Source of the DNA: VRUE01 sp963753245
GTDB taxonomy: Bacteria > Actinomycetota > Thermoleophilia > Solirubrobacterales > 70-9
Assembly (NCBI GenBank): GCA_963753245.1
Contig: CAVWBK010000002.1
Span: forward strand, 868,001 to 932,000
Reading direction: 5' to 3'
Length of the DNA stretch: 64,000 nt
Shown: positions 53,753 through 62,299 of the stretch, piece after piece
How the letters are laid out: each line of letters begins with the position of its first letter
Position numbering within the stretch: position 1 is the first letter of the stretch
The notes under the pieces: model-generated
Database searches by the model: none
What the model saw: the letters and a program-made list of their open reading frames with translations, nothing else
What the model was told of the DNA's origin: nothing
Position numbers and translations under genes: made by a program

Positions 53753-54343
53753 TCAGACGAAGGTGTAGGCGAGCTCGGCGGTACCGTCGGGATAGACCCG
53801 CTGGCCCTCGAGGATCAGGTCGCGGCGCGAGCGGGGGTCTTGGGCGAGCGGGGTGCCGGTGCCAAACAGGGATGGAACGATCAGGACCTCGAGGCGCGCG
53901 AGGGCGCCGAGCTCGATCAGGGTCGCGATCGTGCGCGGGCCGCCGAGGAGGAGAACGTCTTTTGTGTAGCGCTCGCGCAGAGAGCTGACCAGCTCAGTCG
54001 GCTCAGAATGAGCGAGAATCTGGCTGGGAAACTCGCCCTCGGGCAACGGCCGCGAGGTGAGGACGTGGACGTCGAGACCAGGCCAGGGCCACCACGGGTT
54101 CTCGACGGCGGGATCGAAGGTCGTCCGCCCCATCGCGACCGCCTCGCAACCGGCGTTGAACTCGGGGATCCCGTGTGAGGATTTGCCGTGGTCAAATTCA
54201 GAGGCCGCGAGGATCGCCGGGCGACCGCCGGAATCGGCGGCAAAACCATCCAGGCTGAGAACAAATCGGGCGACAATGCGCACCTCCGGAGTATGGCGAC
54301 TTGGGCCGCTTGCCGGCCGACGAGACGGGTAGTAGAGCTCCAT
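53753..54343 (-). CDS. RibD C-terminal/DHFR-like reductase
   Basis: A 196-residue NADPH-dependent reductase-like protein. The fold is indicated by RFVLSLDGFAADSGG (about residues 26-40), MGRTTFDP and VLLLGGPRTIATLIELG, typical of the RibD C-terminal/dihydrofolate reductase-like family. It has no deaminase domain, so a riboflavin role is not implied. Substrate unknown. It precedes the acylphosphatase-phosphoesterase fusion by 14 bases and probably shares a transcript. Confidence 0.82.
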   Translation of the reverse strand: MELYYPSRRPASGPSRHTPEVRIVARFVLSLDGFAADSGGRPAILAASEFDHGKSSHGIPEFNAGCEAVAMGRTTFDPAVENPWWPWPGLDVHVLTSRPLPEGEFPSQILAHSEPTELVSSLRERYTKDVLLLGGPRTIATLIELGALARLEVLIVPSLFGTGTPLAQDPRSRRDLILEGQRVYPDGTAELAYTFV

Positions 54344-54503
54344 GAAATTTCAAGCCCCCGGCCCCGCCGTCCCAACTCCCCAGCCAGGACCGCCAGAACC
54401 ACCGCGTCCCGATCCCACTCCACCCCAACGGCCTGACCCGGGGCCGCCCGAGCCCCAGCCACCGCTTGATCCGCCCGAGACCAGCCACCGGCTCCGGAGA
54501 TGA
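54342..54503 (+). CDS. Candidate 53-residue proline-rich protein
   Basis: A plus-strand frame from ATG at 54342 to TGA at 54501-54503, filling the gap between two minus-strand genes. About 40 percent of residues are Pro, in PEPPRPDPTPP-type runs with Asp and Glu. It would be disordered. There is no strong ribosome-binding site, and the opposite strand reads as Gly-rich, so composition bias alone could produce it. Low support. Confidence 0.35.
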   Translation: MKFQAPGPAVPTPQPGPPEPPRPDPTPPQRPDPGPPEPQPPLDPPETSHRLRR

Positions 54504-54524
54504 ACGGCTCGGGGCCGGGCGCCC

Positions 54525-56120
54525 CTACAGTGGCTGCAGCCGGGTCTTTTCGACTCGGACAAGCTTGCGTTTGAGTCGCCGCAGCTGTTTGTCCTGCTCG
54601 GGCGAGCGCTGATAGCCCTTATGGGCGAGATTCGTTTTCTCCAGCGGGTCGGTCTTTAGGTCATACATCTCCCACTGCGGGCGTTTGCGATTTTCGACGT
54701 CGTGGTACTTGGCGAGCTTCCAGCGTCCTTCGCGGATGCTGAGGATGTGGTTCGGGGGTTTCGGATAGGGCCCGCTTGCCTGGCCGGATTGGAAGTCGTC
54801 ATAGGTGAAGACGACGTAATTCTGCACCGGCTTGGCCGTCTTCGGACGAAGGACCAGCGAGGAGTAGTCGATGCCCTGCCACTCGGCCCGGGCGCGCTGG
54901 GGCGCGGCGGCCAGGCTTGCCAGGGTGGGCAGGAAGTCGACGTGGGAGACGAGCGCATCGGTTTGGGCCGGCTTCGGAAAGAGGACCGGGTTTGAGTAGA
55001 CGAGCGGGACGCGGGTCGCCTCCTCGTAGAAGTTGAAGTTCTTCTGCCGCATCCCGCCATGGGTCAGGCCCATCTCGCCATGGTCGGCGGTCCGGACGAT
55101 AAGCGTTTCGTCAAGGAGGCCGGTCTCTTCCAATTTGTCCAGAACACTGACCAAATAGTTGTCGGAGGAGCGCATCAGGTTGCCGTAGAAGTTGAGGTAG
55201 TTGCGTTTCTGCTGGGCAGTTCTGGGTTTCCCGGTAAGGTTGAAGATCCGCACAAATTCTTCCTGGACCGTGGGCTTGGTCGCGAGGTCTTCTTCGTTGG
55301 TCTTCGGCACCTGGATACTGCCCTGCAGCCAGGAGTCGTCGTATCCGGCTTCTTCGAAGACCGAATTCGGATAGAAGAGGACATCGTGGGGGTTGACCAC
55401 GGAGATCACCATGAAGAAGGGCTGCTGCTTGGCCGCCGCTGAGTCGAGATACTGCAGCGCGCCCTCACCCCCGGCGGCCGGGTCGCCGACCGCTTCAATG
55501 AAGCGCCCGTCGTTGTCAATGAAGCCGCCGCCGGCCTCGGGGACGGTCTGATTGGCGCCAGCATCGGGTGGGTTCCAGCGCAGGAAGCCGTACTTCTGCA
55601 GATCCGCAGGTACGGCCTCTGATCCAGCCGGTTTTGAACAGTGCCACTTACCCTTGTAGATGACGTTGTAGCCGGCTGCCCGCATCACCGTGGCTAGGTT
55701 CGCGAGCTCCGTCGGCAGTTCGACCTGCGGATATTCGGAGGCCGGCATGTTTTCCTCAAGTGTGTACTTGACCCCGTGCTGGGCGGGAAAATAACCACTC
55801 ATCAGGGTCGAGCGCGCCGGCGAACACATGCAGGCGTTGGTGAAGGCCCGTTCAAAGCTCAGCCCGTGGCGGCGCAGGCGGCGCATTCCGGGCAGGTTCT
55901 GGCGCAACCAACTCTGCGGGAAGTGCTGCAGCGCCCGCTCCTGATCGGTGAGAAAGAGAACGATGTTCATCCCGGCGACCTTTCGGCTCGGCTCGCGCGC
56001 GGCTAGCGCCCGCTCGACCCCGATGCCCTGGGCGAGCAGCAGTGCCGAGGCGGCGCTGGCGCCGGACCCGAGCAGCTCCTTGCGGGTGAGGCCACCATGC
56101 CCATCACTTGAGGAACCCAT
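54525..56120 (-). CDS. Exported sulfatase (formylglycine type)
   Basis: Hydrolyses sulfate (or phosphate) esters. The 531-residue product has a signal-like N-terminus with a Tat-resembling TRKELL and a hydrophobic stretch to residue 34. The sulfatase core shows LFLTDQ (metal Asp59), the formylglycine motif C99-S-P-A-R103 followed by STLMSG, KGKWH and TADHGEMG. It needs formylglycine-generating enzyme, which is not in the window. It directly abuts the beta-propeller gene (stop/start adjacent), suggesting joint export and function. Confidence 0.9.
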   Translation of the reverse strand: MGSSSDGHGGLTRKELLGSGASAASALLLAQGIGVERALAAREPSRKVAGMNIVLFLTDQERALQHFPQSWLRQNLPGMRRLRRHGLSFERAFTNACMCSPARSTLMSGYFPAQHGVKYTLEENMPASEYPQVELPTELANLATVMRAAGYNVIYKGKWHCSKPAGSEAVPADLQKYGFLRWNPPDAGANQTVPEAGGGFIDNDGRFIEAVGDPAAGGEGALQYLDSAAAKQQPFFMVISVVNPHDVLFYPNSVFEEAGYDDSWLQGSIQVPKTNEEDLATKPTVQEEFVRIFNLTGKPRTAQQKRNYLNFYGNLMRSSDNYLVSVLDKLEETGLLDETLIVRTADHGEMGLTHGGMRQKNFNFYEEATRVPLVYSNPVLFPKPAQTDALVSHVDFLPTLASLAAAPQRARAEWQGIDYSSLVLRPKTAKPVQNYVVFTYDDFQSGQASGPYPKPPNHILSIREGRWKLAKYHDVENRKRPQWEMYDLKTDPLEKTNLAHKGYQRSPEQDKQLRRLKRKLVRVEKTRLQPL

Positions 56121-57569
56121 CTAGCTACCTCCCTTGCGGCGAAAGACATCGACGGCATCACTTTCCGCGGCGGTCGCATAGAGATAGCGACCGTCGGGGC
56201 TGAAGGCAAAGGAGCTGACCCCGGCCAGGGCGCGAGCGCGCGAACAACCGGGGACCGAGTGCGGAGCAAGGCAGCCGGCCCGCCCGGGCTTTTGGGCCAG
56301 CGAACCCGAGCGGGCCCCGCGATCAAGGACGGCGATCGCATCCGAGGAGTACGCGGCGGCGTAGGCGTTTAACCCGTCGGGGGAGACGACGATCCCCTCA
56401 GGGGAGCGCAGTGCGCGACCAAACGAGCAACCCGCGGCGCGCAGAAAAATCAAGCAGCCGCTGGTGCCGGGCATCTGTGCCAGCGCTCCGGAATTGGTCG
56501 AGCGCGTGAACGAGGTGACGCTATTGCTAAATAGCGATGTCACATAGAGGCCCTGATCGCCGGGGGCAATTGCGACCGCGTTCGCACCGCTGAGCTGCAC
56601 GCCGCTGGTGCAACCGGCAAGCGGGCTCTCAACAATGCAGCCACTGCCGTCGGTCGCCTGGGTCAAGGCGCCGCTCGAGGGATTGCGGGAGAAGGTGACG
56701 AGCGCGTTTGAGAGAGCGCTCGCCAGGTAGAGATTGGCACCGTCGGAGCTGATTGCCATCCCCTCGGGCGACTTCAGGGCGATTCCGAGCCCGCAACCTT
56801 CCGCCGCCGTTTCGGCGATGCAGCCGCCGGCACCGGCAGGCTGGGTCAATGCTCCGCCGGAGGGATTTCGGTCGAAGACTGCGACCTCGTTGCCGAAGAA
56901 GGAACCGACGTAGACACTGGTCCCGTCTGGACTGAGGACGATGACGTCAGGGCCGAGCAGAGCGCGACCGGACGCGCAGCCCGGAAGCGCCTCGGCGGCG
57001 ATGCAGCCGCCCGGCAGCTGGACCAGCGCACCGGTCTTGGGACTGCGGCGAAAGGCGGTCACCGCGTTGCTATCGCGAGAGGTCGCATAGACGTTGTGGC
57101 CGTCGGCGCTAACCGCCACCGAGTTTGGGGCATCGAGTCCGACGGCGCTGGCGCAACCCGACCCACCTCTTGCGGCGATGCAACCGCCGGCTCCCTTGGG
57201 CTGGGTGAGGACACCGGTCTTGGGGTTGCGCTTGAAGATCGCGATCGCGTCGCTTTCCGAAGAGGCGACGTAGAGGTTCTTCGCGTTCGGGCTGAGCGCG
57301 ATCGCGCGCGAGCCCATGAACGGGCCCGGCCCCTTGAGCGCCCGCGCCGGGCCGCACGAGCGCCCGCGCTTGGATCGATCGACCAGACAGCCGCTCGGTC
57401 CGGGTAGCTGCACCAGGCCGCCACCGGTGCTCGCGTGGCGCTGGCGGGGCGCCGCATCTGCGCCGACGGAAGCCAGGAGCGCCGTGAAGGCGACCAGCGC
57501 GCCAATCACCACGAGGATCAATAATCGGGTTGACCGGGCAGAGAAGCGTCGCATCTGGATGCGAGTCAC
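56121..57569 (-). CDS. Secreted lactonase-like beta-propeller protein
   Basis: A 482-residue exported protein. Signal/anchor is about residues 13-38. Seven blades of about 58 residues each carry LSPDGxxVYVxS-type strands, a ..F.R.P.TGALTQ strand and a cysteine pair such as GCIAARGGSGC. Paired cysteines probably form one disulfide per blade. The fold resembles 6-phosphogluconolactonase/YVTN propellers, but the catalytic residues cannot be judged. Its stop is immediately followed by the sulfatase start. Confidence 0.82.
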   Translation of the reverse strand: MTRIQMRRFSARSTRLLILVVIGALVAFTALLASVGADAAPRQRHASTGGGLVQLPGPSGCLVDRSKRGRSCGPARALKGPGPFMGSRAIALSPNAKNLYVASSESDAIAIFKRNPKTGVLTQPKGAGGCIAARGGSGCASAVGLDAPNSVAVSADGHNVYATSRDSNAVTAFRRSPKTGALVQLPGGCIAAEALPGCASGRALLGPDVIVLSPDGTSVYVGSFFGNEVAVFDRNPSGGALTQPAGAGGCIAETAAEGCGLGIALKSPEGMAISSDGANLYLASALSNALVTFSRNPSSGALTQATDGSGCIVESPLAGCTSGVQLSGANAVAIAPGDQGLYVTSLFSNSVTSFTRSTNSGALAQMPGTSGCLIFLRAAGCSFGRALRSPEGIVVSPDGLNAYAAAYSSDAIAVLDRGARSGSLAQKPGRAGCLAPHSVPGCSRARALAGVSSFAFSPDGRYLYATAAESDAVDVFRRKGGS

Positions 57570-57717
57570 CTCATGGCGCGGCCAGAGCCGGCGCGCGAGG
57601 GCATCTGCTGAGCCTACTCCGATCTGGCGGCGGCGCCCCGGGACTGAAGCGCATTCCGCGCCCGCGGACCCCTACCCACGACCTCGCCCGATCCGCATTT
57701 CGGCTACGGTCAGCGCA

Positions 57718-57906
57718 ATGGTCTTCGACTTCCGGCACAAAAACGGCGAAGGCAAGTGGAAGAGCAGCGGCCACCGAAATGGGGTCGACCGAGACGCCGC
57801 CTTCGCCTCGCTGGAGGAAAAGTGTGGCCCCCTGCCGCCAGGCAGATACATGTCCCGGCCGCGTGATGGTCGCAGCAAGAACTGGGATCTCTTCACACGG
57901 CCCTGA
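57718..57906 (+). CDS. Small conserved-looking hypothetical protein (62 aa)
   Basis: A plus-strand frame from ATG at 57718 to TGA at 57904-57906. The product is polar, with GHRNGVDRDAAFASLEEKCGPLPPGRYM and a C-terminal NWDLFTRP, and no membrane segment. GC-rich third positions agree with real genes. It stands between the propeller and the COG4705-like gene on the opposite strand. No family recognised. A longer upstream open frame exists but reads unlike protein. Confidence 0.55.
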   Translation: MVFDFRHKNGEGKWKSSGHRNGVDRDAAFASLEEKCGPLPPGRYMSRPRDGRSKNWDLFTRP

Positions 57907-57933
57907 AGCTGCCCCTCCCACCGAGGGGCACGC

Positions 57934-58791
57934 TCACGGCGCGCTGCGACCCGCGAGAACCCGCTGATCGGCGGGGGTGTCGATTCCCGTCCGCCACACA
58001 TAGGCGACGAGGGCCGCGATCATCGCCGCCAGCACGAAGCTGACCGGGCCGGTGCCGATCGCTAGACCCCCGCGTGCAGAGGAGACCGCCAGCCAGTCGG
58101 CAAAGGAGGCACCGAGCGGCCGGGTGATGACGTAGGCAAACCAGAAGGCGAGGATCGAGTTCATGCCAAAGCGGAAGTAGCCGATCGCGGGCACGGCGAT
58201 GATCGCGGCGAACATCAGACCCGAACCGAAGAAGCCGAGGCCGAAGGTGACGGCGGTCAGATCGCCGGCGGCGGTGCCGAGCGCAAAGGTCGCCAGCACC
58301 GCGGCCCAGTAGAAAACCTCCCGACGCTCGGTGGTGATGCTGTGAATCGAGAGTGTGCCCTCGCTCAGGTACCAGGTCCTGAAGATGACGGCGAGGAGGA
58401 GCGCATAGAAAATCGTCGATGCGATGTAGGGAACTCCGAGGCCAACGTGCAGCACATCGGCAGCCATCGTCCCGAAGACGCCAACCATTGCGACCGCCAG
58501 CCAGTATCGCCACGGCACGTAGCGATCAGAGGAGAACTGCAGGTAGATGGCGATCACGAAGGCGATCCCGCCGAGGACGACGGCGATCTCAGGAACCAAC
58601 TTATGGACAAGGAAGTCAGATGTCGACTCCCCCATTCCAGTTGTGAGCGCCTTGATGACCCAAAAGAGCGCCGCAACCTCAGGCACCTTCGAGTAACCGT
58701 GCCGGGCGTTCTCGGAGCGCAGTCGCCGGATCCTCAGCCCGTCCAGGGCGGGACGGTCTGGCCTGGCTTCGGTTTCGAGTTGGGTGTCCAA
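57934..58791 (-). CDS. COG4705-like (DUF347) multi-TM membrane protein
   Basis: A 285-residue protein with about eight membrane helices in two internal halves. The signature KVPEVAALFWVIKALTTGMGES (about 35-56) recurs in weaker form as FGLGFFGSGLMFA later on. The repeat GESTSDFLV and GTAAGDLTA pair is typical of the family. Possibly a transporter; substrate unknown. A charged N-terminus of about 35 residues precedes the first helix. Confidence 0.82.
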   Translation of the reverse strand: MDTQLETEARPDRPALDGLRIRRLRSENARHGYSKVPEVAALFWVIKALTTGMGESTSDFLVHKLVPEIAVVLGGIAFVIAIYLQFSSDRYVPWRYWLAVAMVGVFGTMAADVLHVGLGVPYIASTIFYALLLAVIFRTWYLSEGTLSIHSITTERREVFYWAAVLATFALGTAAGDLTAVTFGLGFFGSGLMFAAIIAVPAIGYFRFGMNSILAFWFAYVITRPLGASFADWLAVSSARGGLAIGTGPVSFVLAAMIAALVAYVWRTGIDTPADQRVLAGRSAP

Positions 58792-58850
58792 GGTCGACGG
58801 GAAGAGAGCGCCGGCAGGCTAGGCCTGGCGCCTAAACCGCAGATGAGAGC

Positions 58851-59735
58851 TCAAAGGGCGAATGCGAGGCTGAGGATCAGACCGGCGGCGATGCAGTAAA
58901 TACCAAACGGCGTGAGGCGGTTGGTCTGAAAAAAGCGCAGCAGGAACTTGACCGCGAGATAGGTGGTGAGCGCGGCGGCCAGAGCGCCGACAAGCGCCTG
59001 ACCGCGGACGCCAGCACCGGCCGAGCCCAGCAGTTCAGGTAGCTTCAGGAAGCCGGCGGCGGCGATGATCGGCGTCGCCAGCAAGAAGGCGAAGCGAGCC
59101 GCATCCTCGTTGGAGAGCCCCGCGATCAGCCCCCCGCCCATCGTCACCCCCGAGCGCGAGATCCCGGGGATCAGAGCGGCGGCCTGAGCGGTGCCGATCG
59201 CAGCCGCTTGGCGGAAACTCAACCTGGTTGCGATCCGCGGATCCGAATCGCCCTCGCCGTCTCCCGCCGCGGGCTGGCGGCGGCGCAGACTCTCGAAGGC
59301 GAGAAGGAGGACGCCGTTTAACGTCAGGAAGGCCGCCGCAGCCTGCGGTGAGGCAAAGATCGTGCGCAGTGAGTGCTCGAGCAGCAGGCCGAGGATGCCG
59401 GCGGGGACGGTCCCGATCACCAAGAGCCAACCGAGCCGTGCATCGGTGTCTCCCGCCTCGATGCGACGTCCCCGAAGCGAGCGCCCCAGGCCACGGAAAA
59501 TGCGCTTCCAGTCCTCGAGAAAGAAGAAGAAGAGGACGATCGCGGTCGCGCAGTGGGTGGCGACCAAAAAGGCAAGGAAATATCCATCGTTTTGATGGAT
59601 ATTCCAGCCGAAGACCCGGGGGGTGATCACCGCGTGACCGAGGCTCGAGATCGGGAAGGGCTCAGCGATCCCCTGGATCAAACCCAGGACTATGGCTTGC
59701 AAATAGGAGATCGGGTGCACTTGGGCGAAGATCAT
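58851..59735 (-). CDS. uppP: Undecaprenyl-diphosphatase
   Basis: Recycles the undecaprenyl carrier lipid of wall synthesis and can give bacitracin tolerance. The 294-residue protein has about eight membrane helices and both active-site motifs: the QxxxE motif in QGIAEPFPISSLGH (EPFP replaces the usual EFLP) and PGISRSGVT. Its ATG overlaps the kinase stop as ATGA, so it is coupled to the two-component system. That suggests control by envelope stress. Confidence 0.92.
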   Translation of the reverse strand: MIFAQVHPISYLQAIVLGLIQGIAEPFPISSLGHAVITPRVFGWNIHQNDGYFLAFLVATHCATAIVLFFFFLEDWKRIFRGLGRSLRGRRIEAGDTDARLGWLLVIGTVPAGILGLLLEHSLRTIFASPQAAAAFLTLNGVLLLAFESLRRRQPAAGDGEGDSDPRIATRLSFRQAAAIGTAQAAALIPGISRSGVTMGGGLIAGLSNEDAARFAFLLATPIIAAAGFLKLPELLGSAGAGVRGQALVGALAAALTTYLAVKFLLRFFQTNRLTPFGIYCIAAGLILSLAFAL

Positions 59736-61099
59736 TTGGGGCTTTCATTAAGGGCAGATGAGAACCGGGCCAGGGTTGGCTCGGCCGACAACGGCAGAGT
59801 AAGCCAGACATCGGCGCCGCCGCCGGCTCGGTTTCGCGCACTCGCCGCTCCGCCGTGTGCGCGGGCCACCGTCTGCACGATCGCCAGGCCGAGGCCACTG
59901 CCGCTGGTGCGCTGGCTTGAAGGGGCGCGGCTGAAGCGCTCAAAGGCCTGGGCGAGGAAGTCCTCGGGGAAGCCAGCACCGCGATCGCGCACGTGGATCT
60001 CGACCGCTCCGTTTGCGGAATGAGCCTCCAGCTCGATCGGACCGCCGCCGTAGCGCAGAGCATTGTCAACCATGCTGCCGATCGCCTGGTCGAGCCGCAG
60101 CCGGTCAGCGCGCAGCACCAGCCCTGGGGCTGAATCGATTTCGATTTGCCTGTCGCCTTCCCCGGCCCGCCGTGCAAAACGGCGACCGACGCTTTCAAGC
60201 GCCTCCCCGAGTTGCACCGGCTCGAGGCGGAGCGGCAGCTCGCCGCGCTCGGTCTGCGCGATCGTCAGCAGAGCCTCGGAGAGCTGCGTCAGTCGGTCGG
60301 TCTCCTCGGCGGCCGAGGACAGCGCGGCCCGTAACTCCCCAACCGAGCGGCCCTCCGCAAGGGCCAACTCGAGCTCGGCGCGCAAGATCGCCAGCGGGGT
60401 GCGCAGCTCGTGACTGGCATCGGCGACGAAAGCTCGCTCATGCTCAAGCGCTTCCCCCAGACGCTCCAGCATCTGGTTGAGGGTGCTGCCCAGGCGTGCG
60501 ACCTCGTCGCGGGTGGGCGGCACAGGGAGTCGCTGCTCGGGCTGCGCAGCGGAGATCTCAGCGGCTCGAGCCCTCATCGCCTCGACCGGGTGCAGGGCGG
60601 CCGCGGCGACACCATACGCGGCGAGCGAGGCAAGGATGAGCGCCACCGGGCCGCCGACCAAGAGCAGTTGCAAAAGATCTGAAAGCGACTCGCTGCGCGC
60701 CTCGGTCGAGGTACCAACGACGACGACCCGCTGGCGCCCCCCTGCCCTGACCGGTAGCGCCAAGAGCCGCGAGTGGTCCTGCAATCCCGGCAGGGGCCCC
60801 CGATCTAAGATCAGCGGGCCCTGCAGAGCGCGACGAAGCTCAGACCTCGAGAGCAGCACGTGGTTGCCTACTGCCTGGGAGGAGTCCGAGACCCGGCCCC
60901 GGGCGTCGAGAACCTCGGCGAAGCTCTCGGTCTGACCGACCAGGGTGCGGTTGCGCTCACCAAGACCGGAGGCCGCCTCTCGGACCAGCGCGGCGACATC
61001 GTTGGCCCTCGAGCGCAGGCCGGAATTGATCGTCGTGTCGAGCTCGGCACTGAAACGAAGGTAGACAAATACGCCGGTCGCGCCAAGGACCAGTGTCAT
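59732..61099 (-). CDS. Sensor histidine kinase
   Basis: The 455-residue kinase has a short membrane segment, a periplasmic sensor region (about 20-140), a second membrane helix (about 143-167), HAMP, the H-box with His230 in ADASHELRTPL, the N-box DNALRYGGG, and the G-boxes DRGAGFPED and GSGLGLAIV. ATG at 61099 cuts into the first membrane helix; CTG at 61150, overlapping the regulator stop as CTGA, would restore it and the basic n-region (LSRLSIRLRVT). It sits between the regulator and uppP. Confidence 0.92.
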   Translation of the reverse strand: MTLVLGATGVFVYLRFSAELDTTINSGLRSRANDVAALVREAASGLGERNRTLVGQTESFAEVLDARGRVSDSSQAVGNHVLLSRSELRRALQGPLILDRGPLPGLQDHSRLLALPVRAGGRQRVVVVGTSTEARSESLSDLLQLLLVGGPVALILASLAAYGVAAAALHPVEAMRARAAEISAAQPEQRLPVPPTRDEVARLGSTLNQMLERLGEALEHERAFVADASHELRTPLAILRAELELALAEGRSVGELRAALSSAAEETDRLTQLSEALLTIAQTERGELPLRLEPVQLGEALESVGRRFARRAGEGDRQIEIDSAPGLVLRADRLRLDQAIGSMVDNALRYGGGPIELEAHSANGAVEIHVRDRGAGFPEDFLAQAFERFSRAPSSQRTSGSGLGLAIVQTVARAHGGAASARNRAGGGADVWLTLPLSAEPTLARFSSALNESPK

Positions 61100-61146
61100 G
61101 ACGGCGGCGAAGACCAGGGTGACGCGGAGGCGAATCGAGAGGCGGC

Positions 61147-61827
61147 TCAGTGGCCCCCATCCTTTCGCAGTCGGTAGCCGGCACCGCGCACGGTCTCGAT
61201 CGACCGGACGCCGAAGGGGACATCAATCTTGCGTCGCAGGTAGCGGATATAGACCTCGATCACATTGGAGCGATGCTCGAAGTCGTACTCCCAAGCCCGC
61301 TCGAGAAGTTGGGTACGACTGAGAACATGACCCGGGCTGCGCATGAAGGACTCAAGCAGGGCGAACTCCTTTGCGGAGAGCTCGATCTCGGTTTTCTCAC
61401 GCCAGACCTGGTGGGTGGCCGGGTCAAGCCTCAGGTCCCCGACAGCGATCAGCGCGGGGCGCTCGCTATGACCGCGCCTACCCAACGCCCGCAGGCGTGC
61501 CAGCAGCTCAGCAAAGGAGAACGGCTTGGTCAGGTAGTCATCGGCGCCGCCGTCGAGACCGGCGACACGATCCTCCAGGGCTCCGCGCGCGGTCAGCATC
61601 AGGACCGGAGCCCAGATTCCCTCCCTGCGCAGTTGGCGGCAGGTATCAAAGCCATCGATGCCCGGCAGGATGACGTCGAGGACGATCGCGTCGTAGGCTG
61701 AGGCCCGGGCCAGCCCGAGGGCCTCCTCCCCGGTCCCGGCAACATCGACGGCCAGGCCCTGCTCTGCAAGCCCACGCCGGATCAGAGCCGCCATCTTCAC
61801 CTCATCCTCAACGACAAGCACCTTCAT
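61147..61827 (-). CDS. OmpR-type response regulator
   Basis: A 226-residue regulator. The receiver domain starts MKVLVVEDE, has the phospho-acceptor in VLDVILPG (residue 51 from this start) and the conserved Lys in LTKPF. The winged-helix DNA-binding domain (about 130-226) shows LSAKEFALLESF and RSNVIEVYIRYLRRK. GTG codons lie two codons upstream; ATG at 61827 matches the family start. A direct repeat upstream could be its own binding site. It heads the regulator-kinase-uppP operon. Confidence 0.93.
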   Translation of the reverse strand: MKVLVVEDEVKMAALIRRGLAEQGLAVDVAGTGEEALGLARASAYDAIVLDVILPGIDGFDTCRQLRREGIWAPVLMLTARGALEDRVAGLDGGADDYLTKPFSFAELLARLRALGRRGHSERPALIAVGDLRLDPATHQVWREKTEIELSAKEFALLESFMRSPGHVLSRTQLLERAWEYDFEHRSNVIEVYIRYLRRKIDVPFGVRSIETVRGAGYRLRKDGGH

Positions 61828-61847
61828 CACCACAACGTTCTCAGAGA

Positions 61848-61864
61848 AGATGAACGCCAGATGA
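61848..61864 (-). promoter_or_regulatory. Direct repeat, putative response-regulator binding site
   Basis: On the minus strand TCATCT occurs twice, at 61859-61864 and 61848-61853, spaced 11 bases (one helical turn), the usual layout for OmpR-type dimers. It lies 21 bases before the regulator start, so autoregulation is likely. Confidence 0.5.
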
Positions 61865-62061
61865 GAGTCGCATCGACCTGGGCTCGATTTGCGCAGTCCG
61901 GTGAGACATCAACATTGAGCCGAGGCGGTTAGCGCGGACTGCAGCCTCAGTTAGCGCTCAATGCTGCAAATGGGGAAGGTGGTCGAACCGAACTATTCCC
62001 CGCCCTTCCGGCTTCGCCGACCGGGCATCACTTGCGGGGCGATCCTTCCCCGGCCAGCGAA

Positions 62062-62235
62062 CTATGAGACGGCGGTGCGGCGTTTGCTACCCAACCCGCG
62101 CCCGACCGATTTTCCGATCACCCGGCAGGGCGACTTGGACGCTGACCTCAAGGCGACGCCGCGCCTCGAAACATCGCGACTTGCCTCGGCCACCAGGGCA
62201 CCCAGGACCCGAGAGTAGTTGTCTCGCTTGCTCAT
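62062..62235 (-). CDS. Weak candidate 57-residue ORF
   Basis: A frame from ATG at 62235 to TAG at 62062-62064, starting MSKRDNYSRVLGALVAEAS, which reads protein-like for about 20 residues and then becomes a basic Ser/Arg-rich stretch. It may be a broken gene. An inverted repeat (62258-62274, arms CTATAGC and GCTATGG around CGA) lies upstream. The rest of 61865-62299 shows only the promoter side of the response regulator and nothing else convincing. Confidence 0.25.
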   Translation of the reverse strand: MSKRDNYSRVLGALVAEASRDVSRRGVALRSASKSPCRVIGKSVGRGLGSKRRTAVS

Positions 62236-62257
62236 GGCCCAACGGTACGGGCCTCAC

Positions 62258-62274
62258 CTATAGCCGAGCTATGG
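62258..62274. repeat. Inverted repeat downstream of the quinone oxidoreductase
   Basis: A 7-bp arm pair (CTATAGC / GCTATGG, one G-U) around a CGA loop. It may end the oxidoreductase transcript or act as an operator for the weak ORF. No U-tract. Confidence 0.35.
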
Positions 62275-62299
62275 ATTGCCTAACGATCCGCTGAGAACT

